A stretch of DNA of 35,177 bases, taken from Mesorhizobium ventifaucium. GTDB taxonomy: Bacteria; Pseudomonadota; Alphaproteobacteria; Rhizobiales; Rhizobiaceae. Under the pieces are notes generated by a model. The model had not been told where the DNA came from and did no database searches. It saw only the letters and a program-made list of their open reading frames with translations. Shown in pieces: positions 7,412 to 17,478 of this stretch. The DNA is taken from assembly GCF_935822925.1 (NCBI RefSeq), contig NZ_CAKXZS010000036.1, positions 1 to 35,177 of the forward strand, given 5' to 3'. Position 1 is the stretch's first letter. Every line of letters starts with the position of its first letter. The position numbers and the translations under genes were made by a program.

Positions 7412-9592
7412 ATGATTACGCTTTTCGAACATGCGGGCGCCGCCGCAAACACTGAGCGTTCCCGAGCAGACGGAAGCCATTGCGCGGTCATTCCTCTGGG
7501 TTGTCCGGACATGAGCGAATTCGATTTCCGGCCAACTGTGAATGCACCCGACGATGACCCCCACCTTTGGCTTGAAGATGTAGGAGGCGAACGGGCACTT
7601 GCGTGGACGGCCGGCCAGTCGGCAAAGACCCTGAAGCACTTCGGTGGAGCACAGTTCGAGCGCGACCGGGCGGCGCTGACAGCGATTTTCGACCGACCCG
7701 ACAGGCTTCCCCTGGTCACGCGCCGCGGTCAGTACCTCTACAATTTCTGGCAAGATGCTGGCAATCCGCGCGGACTGTGGCGCCGGACCACGCTTGCCGT
7801 CTACATGAAGGCCGATCCCCGGTGGGAGCTACTGCTCGATCTGGATGCCCTCGCGGCCAGCGACGGAGAGGACTGGATCTGGAGTGGTGCGTCGATCGAG
7901 CCGGAGAGACGAGAAAGAGCCGTTCTGCGCCTGTCGCGCGGCGGCAGCGACGCGGTCGTTCATCGCGAATTCGACCTGAGCTCTCTGAGCTTTGTCGCCG
8001 ACGGTTTCAATCTCCCCGAGGCCAAGGGCGACATTGATTGGCTCGATCCCAACACTCTTCTGCTTTCCAGTGCGCTTGGTGATGGTATGGCCACGCGCTG
8101 CGGCTACGCACGCACCGTGCGACTGTGGAAGCGTGGCGCAGATCCCCTCACCGCGCCGGTAATCTTCGAGACCGGTTCCGAAACCCTGGGTGTGTCTGGC
8201 CATCTGGACCGTACCGCCGAGAGCGAGCGCCTGTGGTTCGTCGAGCAGCTGGCCTGGCTCGAGAAGATAGTCCGCATTGGTGATAGAAGCGGGCCGAAGA
8301 TTGAGATCGACCTTCCTCAGGGCGCCAGGTGGGATAACTTCGGCGATTGGCTGGCGATAAAGCCGCGCAAAGCATGGACGGTTGCCGGGACGACCTATTG
8401 CGCCGACGCGCTGATCGGCATCTCGCTTGCCTCTTTCCTGGCCGGCGAGCGTCGTTTTAGTACCCTGTTTGAACCAGCCGAGAGGCGCTGTCTGCAGTCA
8501 TTCTTCTGGAATGAGGGGAAGCTCATTATCGGGTACCTGGCGAACCTCGCTCCGAGATTCGAGGTGTTCACCCCGGGCCCGCAGGAATGGACGCGCCGAG
8601 CCCTGGACACCCTACCCGCGCAAGGGGCTGTTCACCTCTGGTCCCTCGATGCGGAAGATCACGAGACCAATGGAGAGGTCCTGGTTTGCGCTCAGGATCC
8701 GATCACTCCGCCGCAGCTTTTCCTATTCGATCTCAATTCCGCGCCGCCTCTCAGCGCTTCAGTAATCCTGAAGCGCAGCCCGGAGACTTTCGACGCATCC
8801 GAACTGGTGGTCACGCGCCACGAGGCAGTCTCGGTCGATCATGAGATGATCCCCTATACGCAGGTTGGTCCGGCGAACGGGAACGGAGATGCCCCGGTTC
8901 ACCTTTCCGCCTATGGCGGGTTCGGCATATCGCTCCTGCCCTACTACTACTCCTCGCTCGGCAAGCTGTGGCTCGAGCGCGGCGGCACGTGTGTGGTGGC
9001 GAACATCCGCGGGGGCGGCGAGTTCGGCACCCGCTGGCACGATGCCGGGCGGAGGGAGGGCAAGCGTCTCGCCCATAACGATTTCGCCGCCGTTGCCGCC
9101 GACCTCGTGCGAAGGGGCATTACGCTGCCGAGGCGGATTGCCGCAGAGGGGGGCTCAAATGGCGGTCTACTGATCGCTAACATGCTTACCCGCTATCCTG
9201 AGCATTTCGGCGCGCTGTTCTGCACCGTTCCGCTTGTCGACATGCGCCGCTACACCAAGCTACTGGCGGGCGCGAGTTGGATCGACGAATATGGCGATCC
9301 CGACAAGGCTGACGATTGGGCTTTCCTGAGGGAAATCTCCGCCTACCACGCCGCGTCGCCGGGACAGCCCTACCCGCCTATCCTGCTCGCCACCATGAGA
9401 CGCGACGACCGCGTCCACCCGGGCCATGCGCGTAAGATGGCCGCAAAACTGCAAGCTCTTGGCTATCCCGCTTACTTCTACGAGCCCAGCGCCGGCGGGC
9501 ACAGCTACGCCAAGGACAATCGCGAGCAAGCCGCATTCATCAGTCTTGGCACCAATTTTCTTCGCAGCGCGATCGGCTGGCACGCCTGTTGA
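7412..9592 (+). CDS. Prolyl oligopeptidase-family serine peptidase (S9A)
   Basis: Cytosolic-type peptidase cutting short peptides after proline in well-studied relatives. 726 residues from ATG 7412; an in-frame ATG at 7511 would start closer to the family's usual beginning (DPHLWLEDVGGERALAW). The N-terminal half forms the seven-blade propeller; the C-terminal hydrolase domain carries the Ser in EGGSNGGLL (residue 582), Asp in RRDDRVHP (about 666) and His in AGGHSYAKD (697), plus RGGGEFGTRWHDAGR, typical of S9A enzymes. No signal peptide. It is preceded by a NifA/RpoN-type control region and followed by ompW at 185 bases. Related S9 peptidases are annotated on rhizobial symbiotic plasmids. 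Intact triad, so probably active; natural substrate unknown. Confidence 0.92.
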   Translation: MITLFEHAGAAANTERSRADGSHCAVIPLGCPDMSEFDFRPTVNAPDDDPHLWLEDVGGERALAWTAGQSAKTLKHFGGAQFERDRAALTAIFDRPDRLPLVTRRGQYLYNFWQDAGNPRGLWRRTTLAVYMKADPRWELLLDLDALAASDGEDWIWSGASIEPERRERAVLRLSRGGSDAVVHREFDLSSLSFVADGFNLPEAKGDIDWLDPNTLLLSSALGDGMATRCGYARTVRLWKRGADPLTAPVIFETGSETLGVSGHLDRTAESERLWFVEQLAWLEKIVRIGDRSGPKIEIDLPQGARWDNFGDWLAIKPRKAWTVAGTTYCADALIGISLASFLAGERRFSTLFEPAERRCLQSFFWNEGKLIIGYLANLAPRFEVFTPGPQEWTRRALDTLPAQGAVHLWSLDAEDHETNGEVLVCAQDPITPPQLFLFDLNSAPPLSASVILKRSPETFDASELVVTRHEAVSVDHEMIPYTQVGPANGNGDAPVHLSAYGGFGISLLPYYYSSLGKLWLERGGTCVVANIRGGGEFGTRWHDAGRREGKRLAHNDFAAVAADLVRRGITLPRRIAAEGGSNGGLLIANMLTRYPEHFGALFCTVPLVDMRRYTKLLAGASWIDEYGDPDKADDWAFLREISAYHAASPGQPYPPILLATMRRDDRVHPGHARKMAAKLQALGYPAYFYEPSAGGHSYAKDNREQAAFISLGTNFLRSAIGWHAC

Positions 9593-9776
9593 TAAAATCG
9601 GGAGCCCGAAAGAGCAAACTTCGAATAAGTGAGTACAGGTCGATGACTGCGAGAACGGTGAAAATAATCCGTGCGCGGTTCACGAAAATGTGCGCCAGAG
9701 CTCTGTCGAGCTCAATCAATACTGCAGGACTATTTACAGTGAATCCTATCATTTCTGAAGAGCAAGGAGAAATATC

Positions 9777-10469
9777 ATGGCAACAAAGCGAATGAACTGG
9801 GCGCGGGGAGTAACAGCGGCCGTCGTCCTGGTGCTGGTAGGGCAGCAGGCGGCCGCGGCAGACCTTGCAGAACCGTGCGACCCGGATCAGGGTGTCTTGT
9901 TCACGGAATGGCCAAGCCCCTGGCAGATCCGCCTGCGCGCGTTGGGGGTCATTACTGAGGATTCGGGCTACGTTAACGCGGTGCCCGGCTCCAGTCTTTC
10001 GTATTCCAACAGCGTGACGCCGGAACTCGATATTTCGTATTTCTTCACGGACAATGTCGCAGCCGAGCTTATCCTCGGCACCACCTATGCCAACATCACA
10101 GGCCAAGGCTCGATCGGCGCGCTGGGGAACATCGGCAAGGTTTGGCTGCTGCCGCCCACGCTGACATTGCAGTACCACTTTACCGATTTCGGCGCCTTCA
10201 AGCCCTATGTCGGCGCTGGCGTGAACTATACGATCTTCTATCATCAGGAAGCCGGCAGCGCCGATGATCTCAAGGTCAAGAACACGTTCGGCACCGCGCT
10301 GCAGGTCGGGTTCGACTACATGGTCGACCAGCACTGGGGCGTCAACTTCGACGTGAAGAAGCTTTTCCTGAAGCCAGACTTCGACGTCACCGTGGCCGGC
10401 AACAAGCAGACGGGGAAGGCGGAGCTCGATCCCTGGCTGATTGGCGCAGGCGTCACGTACCATTTCTGA
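9777..10469 (+). CDS. ompW: OmpW-family outer-membrane protein
   Basis: Eight-stranded beta-barrel of the OmpW family, usually thought to let small hydrophobic molecules cross the outer membrane. 230 residues, starting with a signal peptide (TAAVVLVLVGQQAAAA, cut before DLAEP). Family marks are SPWQIRLRALGVI at the mature N-terminus, ELDISYFFTDNVAAELIL, LPPTLTLQYHF, FKPYVGAGVNYT, and a C-terminal WLIGAGVTYHF ending in Phe. AAGGAG lies 8 bases before the ATG. An intrinsic terminator-like hairpin follows at 10509-10529. No -24/-12 promoter seen immediately upstream, so it may be read through from the peptidase gene or have its own promoter. Confidence 0.92.
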   Translation: MATKRMNWARGVTAAVVLVLVGQQAAAADLAEPCDPDQGVLFTEWPSPWQIRLRALGVITEDSGYVNAVPGSSLSYSNSVTPELDISYFFTDNVAAELILGTTYANITGQGSIGALGNIGKVWLLPPTLTLQYHFTDFGAFKPYVGAGVNYTIFYHQEAGSADDLKVKNTFGTALQVGFDYMVDQHWGVNFDVKKLFLKPDFDVTVAGNKQTGKAELDPWLIGAGVTYHF

Positions 10470-10508
10470 CACCGGCGAAGTCGGCTTACGCACAGCCGAG
10501 TCGAAATG

Positions 10509-10529
10509 AAGGGCGCCTCGTGCGCCCTT
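10509..10529 (+). terminator. Rho-independent-like terminator after ompW
   Basis: A perfect 8-base GC-rich stem, AAGGGCGC (10509-10516) and GCGCCCTT (10522-10529), encloses a 5-base loop. The T run is short, so termination may be partial. Confidence 0.6.
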
Positions 10530-10604
10530 TGCCGTGGGCCCGACGGTCCACTTTTGTCAACCCGACATACACCCAAGGTCAATGTGACTTGGGGTTGTCC
10601 GAGC

Positions 10605-10640
10605 TGTCGGATATGCGACGTTAATGTCGTTCACCCGACA
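10605..10640 (+). promoter_or_regulatory. Tandem NifA upstream activator sites before the S9B gene
   Basis: TGTCGTTCACCCGACA (10625-10640) is an exact TGT-N10-ACA. TGTCGGATATGCGACG (10605-10620) differs only in its last base. The pair, its order and its spacing repeat the arrangement at 7263-7295 before the S9A gene. Confidence 0.6.
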
Positions 10641-10681
10641 CAGCCAGTCAGATCGATTGCCGTGATCTAAAAGGATTTTCC

Positions 10682-10699
10682 TTTGGCGCGCATATTGCA
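10682..10699 (+). promoter_or_regulatory. Sigma-54 (-24/-12) promoter before the S9B pseudogene
   Basis: TTTGGCGCGCATATTGCA has GG at 10685-10686 and GC at 10697-10698, ten bases apart. The -12 element TTGCA is perfect and the -24 core differs from TGGCAC by one base. Expected start of transcription is near 10710; the presumed ATG is 370 bases further, so the leader is long. Confidence 0.65.
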
Positions 10700-11078
10700 T
10701 CGTTCATCCGGACACGGATCAACGGACTGACGACAGCCACGCAGAGAATGTCCATAGCCAACGCTTTGTGCCGGGCCCATTACGGCCCTTCCAGGTGCAG
10801 AAAAAGGAAGGGAGTGTGATTGCAAGCGTCATCGGGCTTTGAATTTTCCATCATTGTGGACATGGAAAATACCCTGCTGGCTCGGCTGCCAACTCTTCAG
10901 TCTGGCTCACCCGGCCAGTTCCTGGATATCCGCGTAGGGCGCACGGGTCATTGTGACTGCCGTCTCGGCTGCAGCCGCGTGCTGACCCCTTCGAGCAACG
11001 CTCAGCGCTGCTGCACACCGGCGATGAAAAGCCGGATCCAACAATGCGTCTTCCGAAAACCGAAAGAGGTGAACAGAT

Positions 11079-13391
<2,313 letters not shown>

Positions 13392-13397
13392 CTGCAA

Positions 13398-14003
13398 AAG
13401 AGCAAATCGTCACGATGATGCTTCGGCAGCTTCTGCCTATAGCAATCCTCGCGCCCGTTTTGTTGGCTGTGATCGAGGCGGCGAGCGAGCGGAGAACCGC
13501 TCGGACGAGGGCCTGCGCCGATTCCTGCGCAACGGGCCTTAGCAAGACGGAAACGGGAACGATTCCGACGCTCGACGGCCGCAAAGCGGGAATTGAGGAC
13601 ATGGGCGCCCCCCCGCCTCTGCCTGCCTCTTCGATGACAGCACGCTTCTATCTTGCATGCTTCGTTTTGCCTCCGCTCGCCAATCGCGGCTTTCCCCGGA
13701 AGCGGGACGAGCGGGGGTGGGCGGCGAGTTGCGACCGGAAGGGTCGCCGTCCAGGCGGACGGCATCCGAAGGACCGGAACGAAGAGAAGGACCCGAAGCG
13801 AGAGCGAAGGGTTGCGGGATGACGCGGCGGCCCTAGAAGGGAGTGCCGCCTACCCTGCTCCGCCGGGGGCCCAAAAAGAAGAGCTGCGCCCGCCCTTGCC
13901 CGCGCCAGGGCGGGAGCGGAATGGCTGAGACGCCTGAGATTGCCGAAGAAAACCGGGGCTGGTCCGCCCGGCAACCGTGGCTCCGGGAGGCGCACTGGCC
14001 CAG
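13398..14003. other. Gene-free stretch between S9B pseudogene and qseC
   Basis: Frames on both strands are Arg/Pro/Gly-rich without family resemblance. A purine-rich run (about 13740-13820) and a GC-rich run up to 13920 stand out in composition. No promoter or repeat could be supported. Confidence 0.35.
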
Positions 14004-14237
14004 CTACGTTCGCAGGCTCAACAGAATCTCGCACGGGTCAGCGTCAAGCACTGCAGTTACGTCGAGAAACTCAATGACATCGAGACGCCGCTCTCCACCC
14101 TCATACTTGGCCACGAAAGATTGCGGCCGACCAAGTTTTTCAGCTACCTGCGTCTGGGTCAGGCCTCTGGCCTTTCGCAGCGATATCAGCTGGTCCAGAA
14201 ACCGCTGGTGGCGGGGGGATCGAAGAGATTTTGGCAT
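14004..14237 (-). CDS. qseC: QseC-like XRE-family repressor
   Basis: Small DNA-binding protein, 77 residues, nearly all one Cro/CI-type helix-turn-helix: LTQTQVAEKLGRPQSFVAKYEGGERRLDV at roughly residues 25-53, split here as LTQTQVAEKLG and PQSFVAKYEGGERR. In ICEMlSymR7A, QseC represses the antiactivator gene qseM and controls its own gene from shared operators. The divergent arrangement with qseM, 116 bases apart, and the palindrome between them fit that role. No clear ribosome site precedes the ATG, so a leaderless or weakly translated message is possible. Other small XRE controllers look similar; the pairing with a DUF2285 gene is what supports the name. Confidence 0.78.
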   Translation of the reverse strand: MPKSLRSPRHQRFLDQLISLRKARGLTQTQVAEKLGRPQSFVAKYEGGERRLDVIEFLDVTAVLDADPCEILLSLRT

Positions 14238-14275
14238 GTAGGCGAACCGGTCAGGTAAAGACCGGCTCAGCCACT

Positions 14276-14308
14276 AATCCCGGTTCCGGATTATCCCATT
14301 TTGGGATA
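14276..14308. promoter_or_regulatory. Operator region between qseC and qseM
   Basis: TATCCCATTTTGGGATA (14292-14308) is a perfect inverted repeat with 7-base arms and 3-base spacer. Directly beside it AATCCCGGTTCCGGATT (14276-14292) is a second, weaker repeat with 5-base outer arms. Two adjacent palindromes in a divergent promoter suit a controller that represses one gene and regulates itself. Confidence 0.65.
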
Positions 14309-14353
14309 TTCTGTCTTGAATCCAGTGATCAACATGCGAGGTTCGCGGCAGAC

Positions 14354-14638
14354 ATGAATCGATCAACGGGAACAGACGGGGCTCAAGGCTTAACACTGCG
14401 GGACGAGGTCCCCTGGTCGGAGAGCCTCACGAGCTATGACCGGGAGCATTTCAAGATCTATCTGAGAATCCTCGACGCCTGCGCCGACAATGCCAGCATA
14501 GAGGAGATGGCAGATCTCATTCTCGGCATCGACCCGGCCCTTGAACCGGTACGCGCCCGCAACGCTGTTCGCAGCCATATCGACCGGGCGAACTGGATGG
14601 TGACGACCGGCTACAAGGAACTGTTCACCGCTGAATGA
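14354..14638 (+). CDS. qseM: QseM-like DUF2285 antiactivator
   Basis: 94-residue single-domain DUF2285 protein. The ATG at 14354 is chosen because upstream codons run through the operator region. The DUF2285 pattern is clear: VPWSESLTSYDREHFKIYLR, LDACADNASIEEMADLILGID, and ARNAVRSHIDRANWMVTTGY before KELF. In ICEMlSymR7A, QseM binds and blocks both the quorum regulator TraR and FseA, so the element is transferred only when qseM is silent. It is divergent from the qseC-like gene. The target here would be the FseA-like protein at 5360-6167, which carries the same domain at its C-terminus, and possibly the LuxR protein at 16250-16990. Interaction is inferred. Confidence 0.8.
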   Translation: MNRSTGTDGAQGLTLRDEVPWSESLTSYDREHFKIYLRILDACADNASIEEMADLILGIDPALEPVRARNAVRSHIDRANWMVTTGYKELFTAE

Positions 14639-15252
14639 TGGAGCTGTCCGCTTCGTCACGCCTCCGACGAACGGGATCGAGATCACGGCTAAGCTAGTCG
14701 GCTGACTGATGATGAATGCTAGAGCACGCGTTCGGCCTGGTTGCTCCTCTTCTTCACGCATACCATGCCGCAAACCTGATTGAGCCGGGGACGAGACGCA
14801 AATCCACTTGGTCCGCCCGTTGGCAACCCAACTTCAGAAGAAGTTTGCTGGAGTGAAGCTGCGCCGGTGAATTCGACGATTTTTCTGCTTTATGGCCGGC
14901 CTGCATGGGGTTGGAGACCATCGATCCGCCGCAAATGGCGAAAGCACCCGCCTCAGCGCCATGCTTGCCGGTCGCATCGAGAACGTCCTCGTCCGTCCTG
15001 CTTTAGCTGCGGCCAACCCCTTGAGTGCGGAGCGAATCATGCGCCCGTCCGTCAGGAACCGTGAACTGCCGCTACAACAAGTTTACACAATCTTCATGAC
15101 CGCCAATCGCCAGGGGTGGTAGGTTCCTCATCAAATTTAGGGCGTGGCCGCAACTCCGAGCTAGATCCGTGAAAAGAAGCTGACGCCGGTTGTCTTCGTG
15201 ACGCCACACAGCTCACTCGCTGGTGTATCGCCAAAAAGAGAGTGGAAAAATC
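14639..15252. other. Gene-free stretch between qseM and glutamate kinase gene
   Basis: Short frames on both strands show no family resemblance or ribosome sites. No lux-type box, sigma-54 promoter or terminator could be supported. Confidence 0.35.
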
Positions 15253-16116
15253 ATGTCTTCACTGTCACTACAGCGACACCCAATGGCAGCAACGACAAGA
15301 GCGGTCCAATTGCTTTCGGCTCATCGGCTGGTGGTCAAGATTGGCTCAGCACTGCTTGTCGATGAAGAAACCGGCAAAATACGCAGTGCTTGGCTTGAAA
15401 CGTTGATAGCGGATATCGTCCGGCTTTTTGAACGAGGGCAGCAGGTGATCATCGTCACATCCGGTGCTGTCGCGCTTGGATCTGGTCAATTCGACGGTTT
15501 GGGCAGACCGCTGCGAATTGAGGAGAAGCAAACGGCGGCCGCGATCGGTCAGGTTCGACTTATGCTTGCCTACGAACAGAGTCTAAAGCGCCACGGTTTC
15601 GCCGTGGGACAAATGTTATTGACAAGCGAAGATTTACAGAACCAGCATCGTCGCCTCAATTCATGGTCGACGCTTCAACAACTTCTCAAAATTGGCGCCG
15701 TACCCATCATCAACGAGAACGACACGATCGCAACGACCGAGATCTGCTTCGGCGACAATGACCAGCTGGCGGCACGGGTCGCGCTAATGGTGAACGCCGA
15801 CGTTCTCATTCTACTTTCTAACGTAGATGGCCTGTTCACGGAAGACCCACATGACAATCCGTTGGCTCGTCTGGTTACAGAGGTGCGATGCATTACCCCC
15901 GAGATAGAGGCCATGGCGGGCCATTCCCACGCCCGCCATAGTTCGGGTGGCATGGTGACAAAGTTGATGGCAGCAAGGATAGCCATGGATGCGGGATGCG
16001 GCATGCTCATTGCGAGAGGAAACGAAGCTTACCCGCTCGCCGCCATCGAGAACGGTGCGCCATCAACGTCGTTCGTTCCGCTCGCCAAAGACAGGGCTAC
16101 ACGCGAGGAACATTGA
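15253..16116 (+). CDS. proB: Glutamate 5-kinase without PUA domain
   Basis: ATP-dependent kinase making glutamyl 5-phosphate, first step of proline synthesis. 287 residues from ATG 15253 (purine-rich GAGAGTGG upstream; a GTG at 15223 is the longer option). The amino-acid-kinase fold is complete: VVKIGSALLV, IIVTSGAVALGSG, AAIGQVRLMLAYEQ, INENDTIATTEICFGDNDQLAA, LSNVDGLFTEDP and GGMVTKLMAARIA. The C-terminal PUA domain of the usual 360-370-residue enzyme is absent; the protein ends shortly after the kinase. No proA is beside it, so it is probably an extra copy, perhaps with altered proline feedback. It converges with luxR (134 bases apart). Confidence 0.88.
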   Translation: MSSLSLQRHPMAATTRAVQLLSAHRLVVKIGSALLVDEETGKIRSAWLETLIADIVRLFERGQQVIIVTSGAVALGSGQFDGLGRPLRIEEKQTAAAIGQVRLMLAYEQSLKRHGFAVGQMLLTSEDLQNQHRRLNSWSTLQQLLKIGAVPIINENDTIATTEICFGDNDQLAARVALMVNADVLILLSNVDGLFTEDPHDNPLARLVTEVRCITPEIEAMAGHSHARHSSGGMVTKLMAARIAMDAGCGMLIARGNEAYPLAAIENGAPSTSFVPLAKDRATREEH

Positions 16117-16249
16117 TGCGGGCAGGCTTGCAATCCGCCGGATGCAATAAGTAGCGTCATGAGAGCCGGCAGGAATGACCCCTGCGCTAAGAGGCGAGTG
16201 CACCGACCGAAACAGCCTGTGCCCAGGGCACTCAAGGCAAGTCGGTTTT

Positions 16250-16990
16250 TTAGAGAATCGAAGATCGTGAGGAGGCCAGCAGCGCTATCGCCTGGTCTTT
16301 TGTGCGTACGCCGAGCTTGTTCCTGGCATTATCCAGATGGAAAGCGACAGTGCGCGACCTAATGCCCAGGATGCAGGCTGTGTCCGAGGCGGACTTGCCG
16401 CGCGCCGCCCACTGCAGGCACTCATATTCACGTGGTGTCAGCAAAATGCCGTCCACCATTCGACTGCCCGAGAGTTTGCGGCGAACATGAACGTGAAAGC
16501 ACGTTGCCATGAATTGGAGCGCCTGCTCATGCCGCTCGGCAACGCGCAGCAAACCGGACGGCTCACGCGCGGCAAAGGTCATCGCTGCAGCACGTCCCCT
16601 GCGATCAACAATGGGGATCGTCCATCCACAGCAGATGCCGAACTCTGCCGCTTCAACAAACAGCCTTTGCTGAACTTGCGATATTTCAACGCCACGAAGA
16701 TCCGATCCCCATCGGAAGGGGCAATCGGCAAGTCGCGCACGCATGATGACGGGATCGACTCTCTGATACTCGTTTCGCAGATAGTGCGCTGTCCAGGGAG
16801 GCGGATAATTCGAGATCAGCCTAGGCTCGCCGGAAGGTTGCAATGGCAGGGATAAATAGGCAAACGTCAGTAGATCAAGTCCCGATGCCGCGCTGGCCAG
16901 GGCTTCACGGAAATCCGTTTCGTCGACACTCTCCGACAGCCTTTCCAGGAATGTCTCGAAGACAAGCGGCATGCCCTTTGTCATTGTCAT
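16250..16990 (-). CDS. LuxR/TraR-type quorum-sensing regulator
   Basis: Transcription factor of 246 residues with an N-terminal autoinducer-binding domain and C-terminal LuxR helix-turn-helix. The ligand-pocket signature is present: W-x3-Y-x3-Y (WTAHYLRNEYQ), VDPVI, PFRWGSD and FGICCGWTIPI, corresponding to Trp57, Tyr61, Asp70 and Trp85 of TraR. The DNA-binding part reads LTPREYECLQWAARGKSA, then DTACILGIRSRTVAFHLDNARNKLGV. No intact luxI lies in the window. In ICEMlSymR7A such a regulator drives the traI2-fseA operon, and a lux-type box stands in front of that operon here, so this protein is a good candidate activator. Its own start could also be Met at 16984. Confidence 0.9.
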   Translation of the reverse strand: MTMTKGMPLVFETFLERLSESVDETDFREALASAASGLDLLTFAYLSLPLQPSGEPRLISNYPPPWTAHYLRNEYQRVDPVIMRARLADCPFRWGSDLRGVEISQVQQRLFVEAAEFGICCGWTIPIVDRRGRAAAMTFAAREPSGLLRVAERHEQALQFMATCFHVHVRRKLSGSRMVDGILLTPREYECLQWAARGKSASDTACILGIRSRTVAFHLDNARNKLGVRTKDQAIALLASSRSSIL

Positions 16991-17478
16991 CTACCTGTCT
17001 AATGCGCACCACACCTGACTGGAGAACCATAAGCTGCGGCATGACCGAGGCTGGATCCGGCATTGGCCGGCTGACCGTCCGTGCAAAATGGCGCGACGCC
17101 GGGCGATATTCGTGCCGGTGACCGCCAACCGCACCTACGCTACGTTCCTCAAACGGCCATCCCCGAGATGCTGCAGCATCTTTGCAACGCAGCAGTTCAA
17201 TCAGAGAATCCTCTCGCGATGAAAATGACATCATCGCCGCCCCTGCATCATTCAATGGTGAGAAGTCATGCTGCGCCATCATGGTCGGTGCCGTCGAACG
17301 GCGTGATCAATCCAAAGGTCCCGCCAACGTCGGTCGGTACGGGAAGAGGACAGTGGCATGCGCTAATCCTCGCCGCTTTCCGCTGTGATCCGGAACGTGT
17401 CTGTTGGTGGGCAGATCGGCTCCAGAAATTGGCATGGGTGGAGGTGCCGCTGTTCTCCCTTGCTCCAACACCAATCCA
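16991..17478. other. Intergenic stretch around the palindrome
   Basis: Apart from the palindrome at 17166-17181 I see no supportable gene or site. Frames here are extensions or by-products of the neighbouring luxR and AraC-type genes. Confidence 0.35.
17166..17181. promoter_or_regulatory. 16-base perfect palindrome upstream of luxR
   Basis: AGATGCTGCAGCATCT reads the same on both strands. It lies about 175 bases upstream of the luxR start and about 300 bases beyond the 3' end of the GlxA/AraC-type gene. Symmetry and length suit a LuxR- or AraC-type operator, but its arms differ from the CCTGTA box at 6563. Confidence 0.45.

Noticed and set aside
13415..14241. Several plus- and minus-strand frames across 13415-14241
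   Set aside because: They are Arg/Pro-rich, lack ribosome sites, and the right-hand part is the antisense of qseC.
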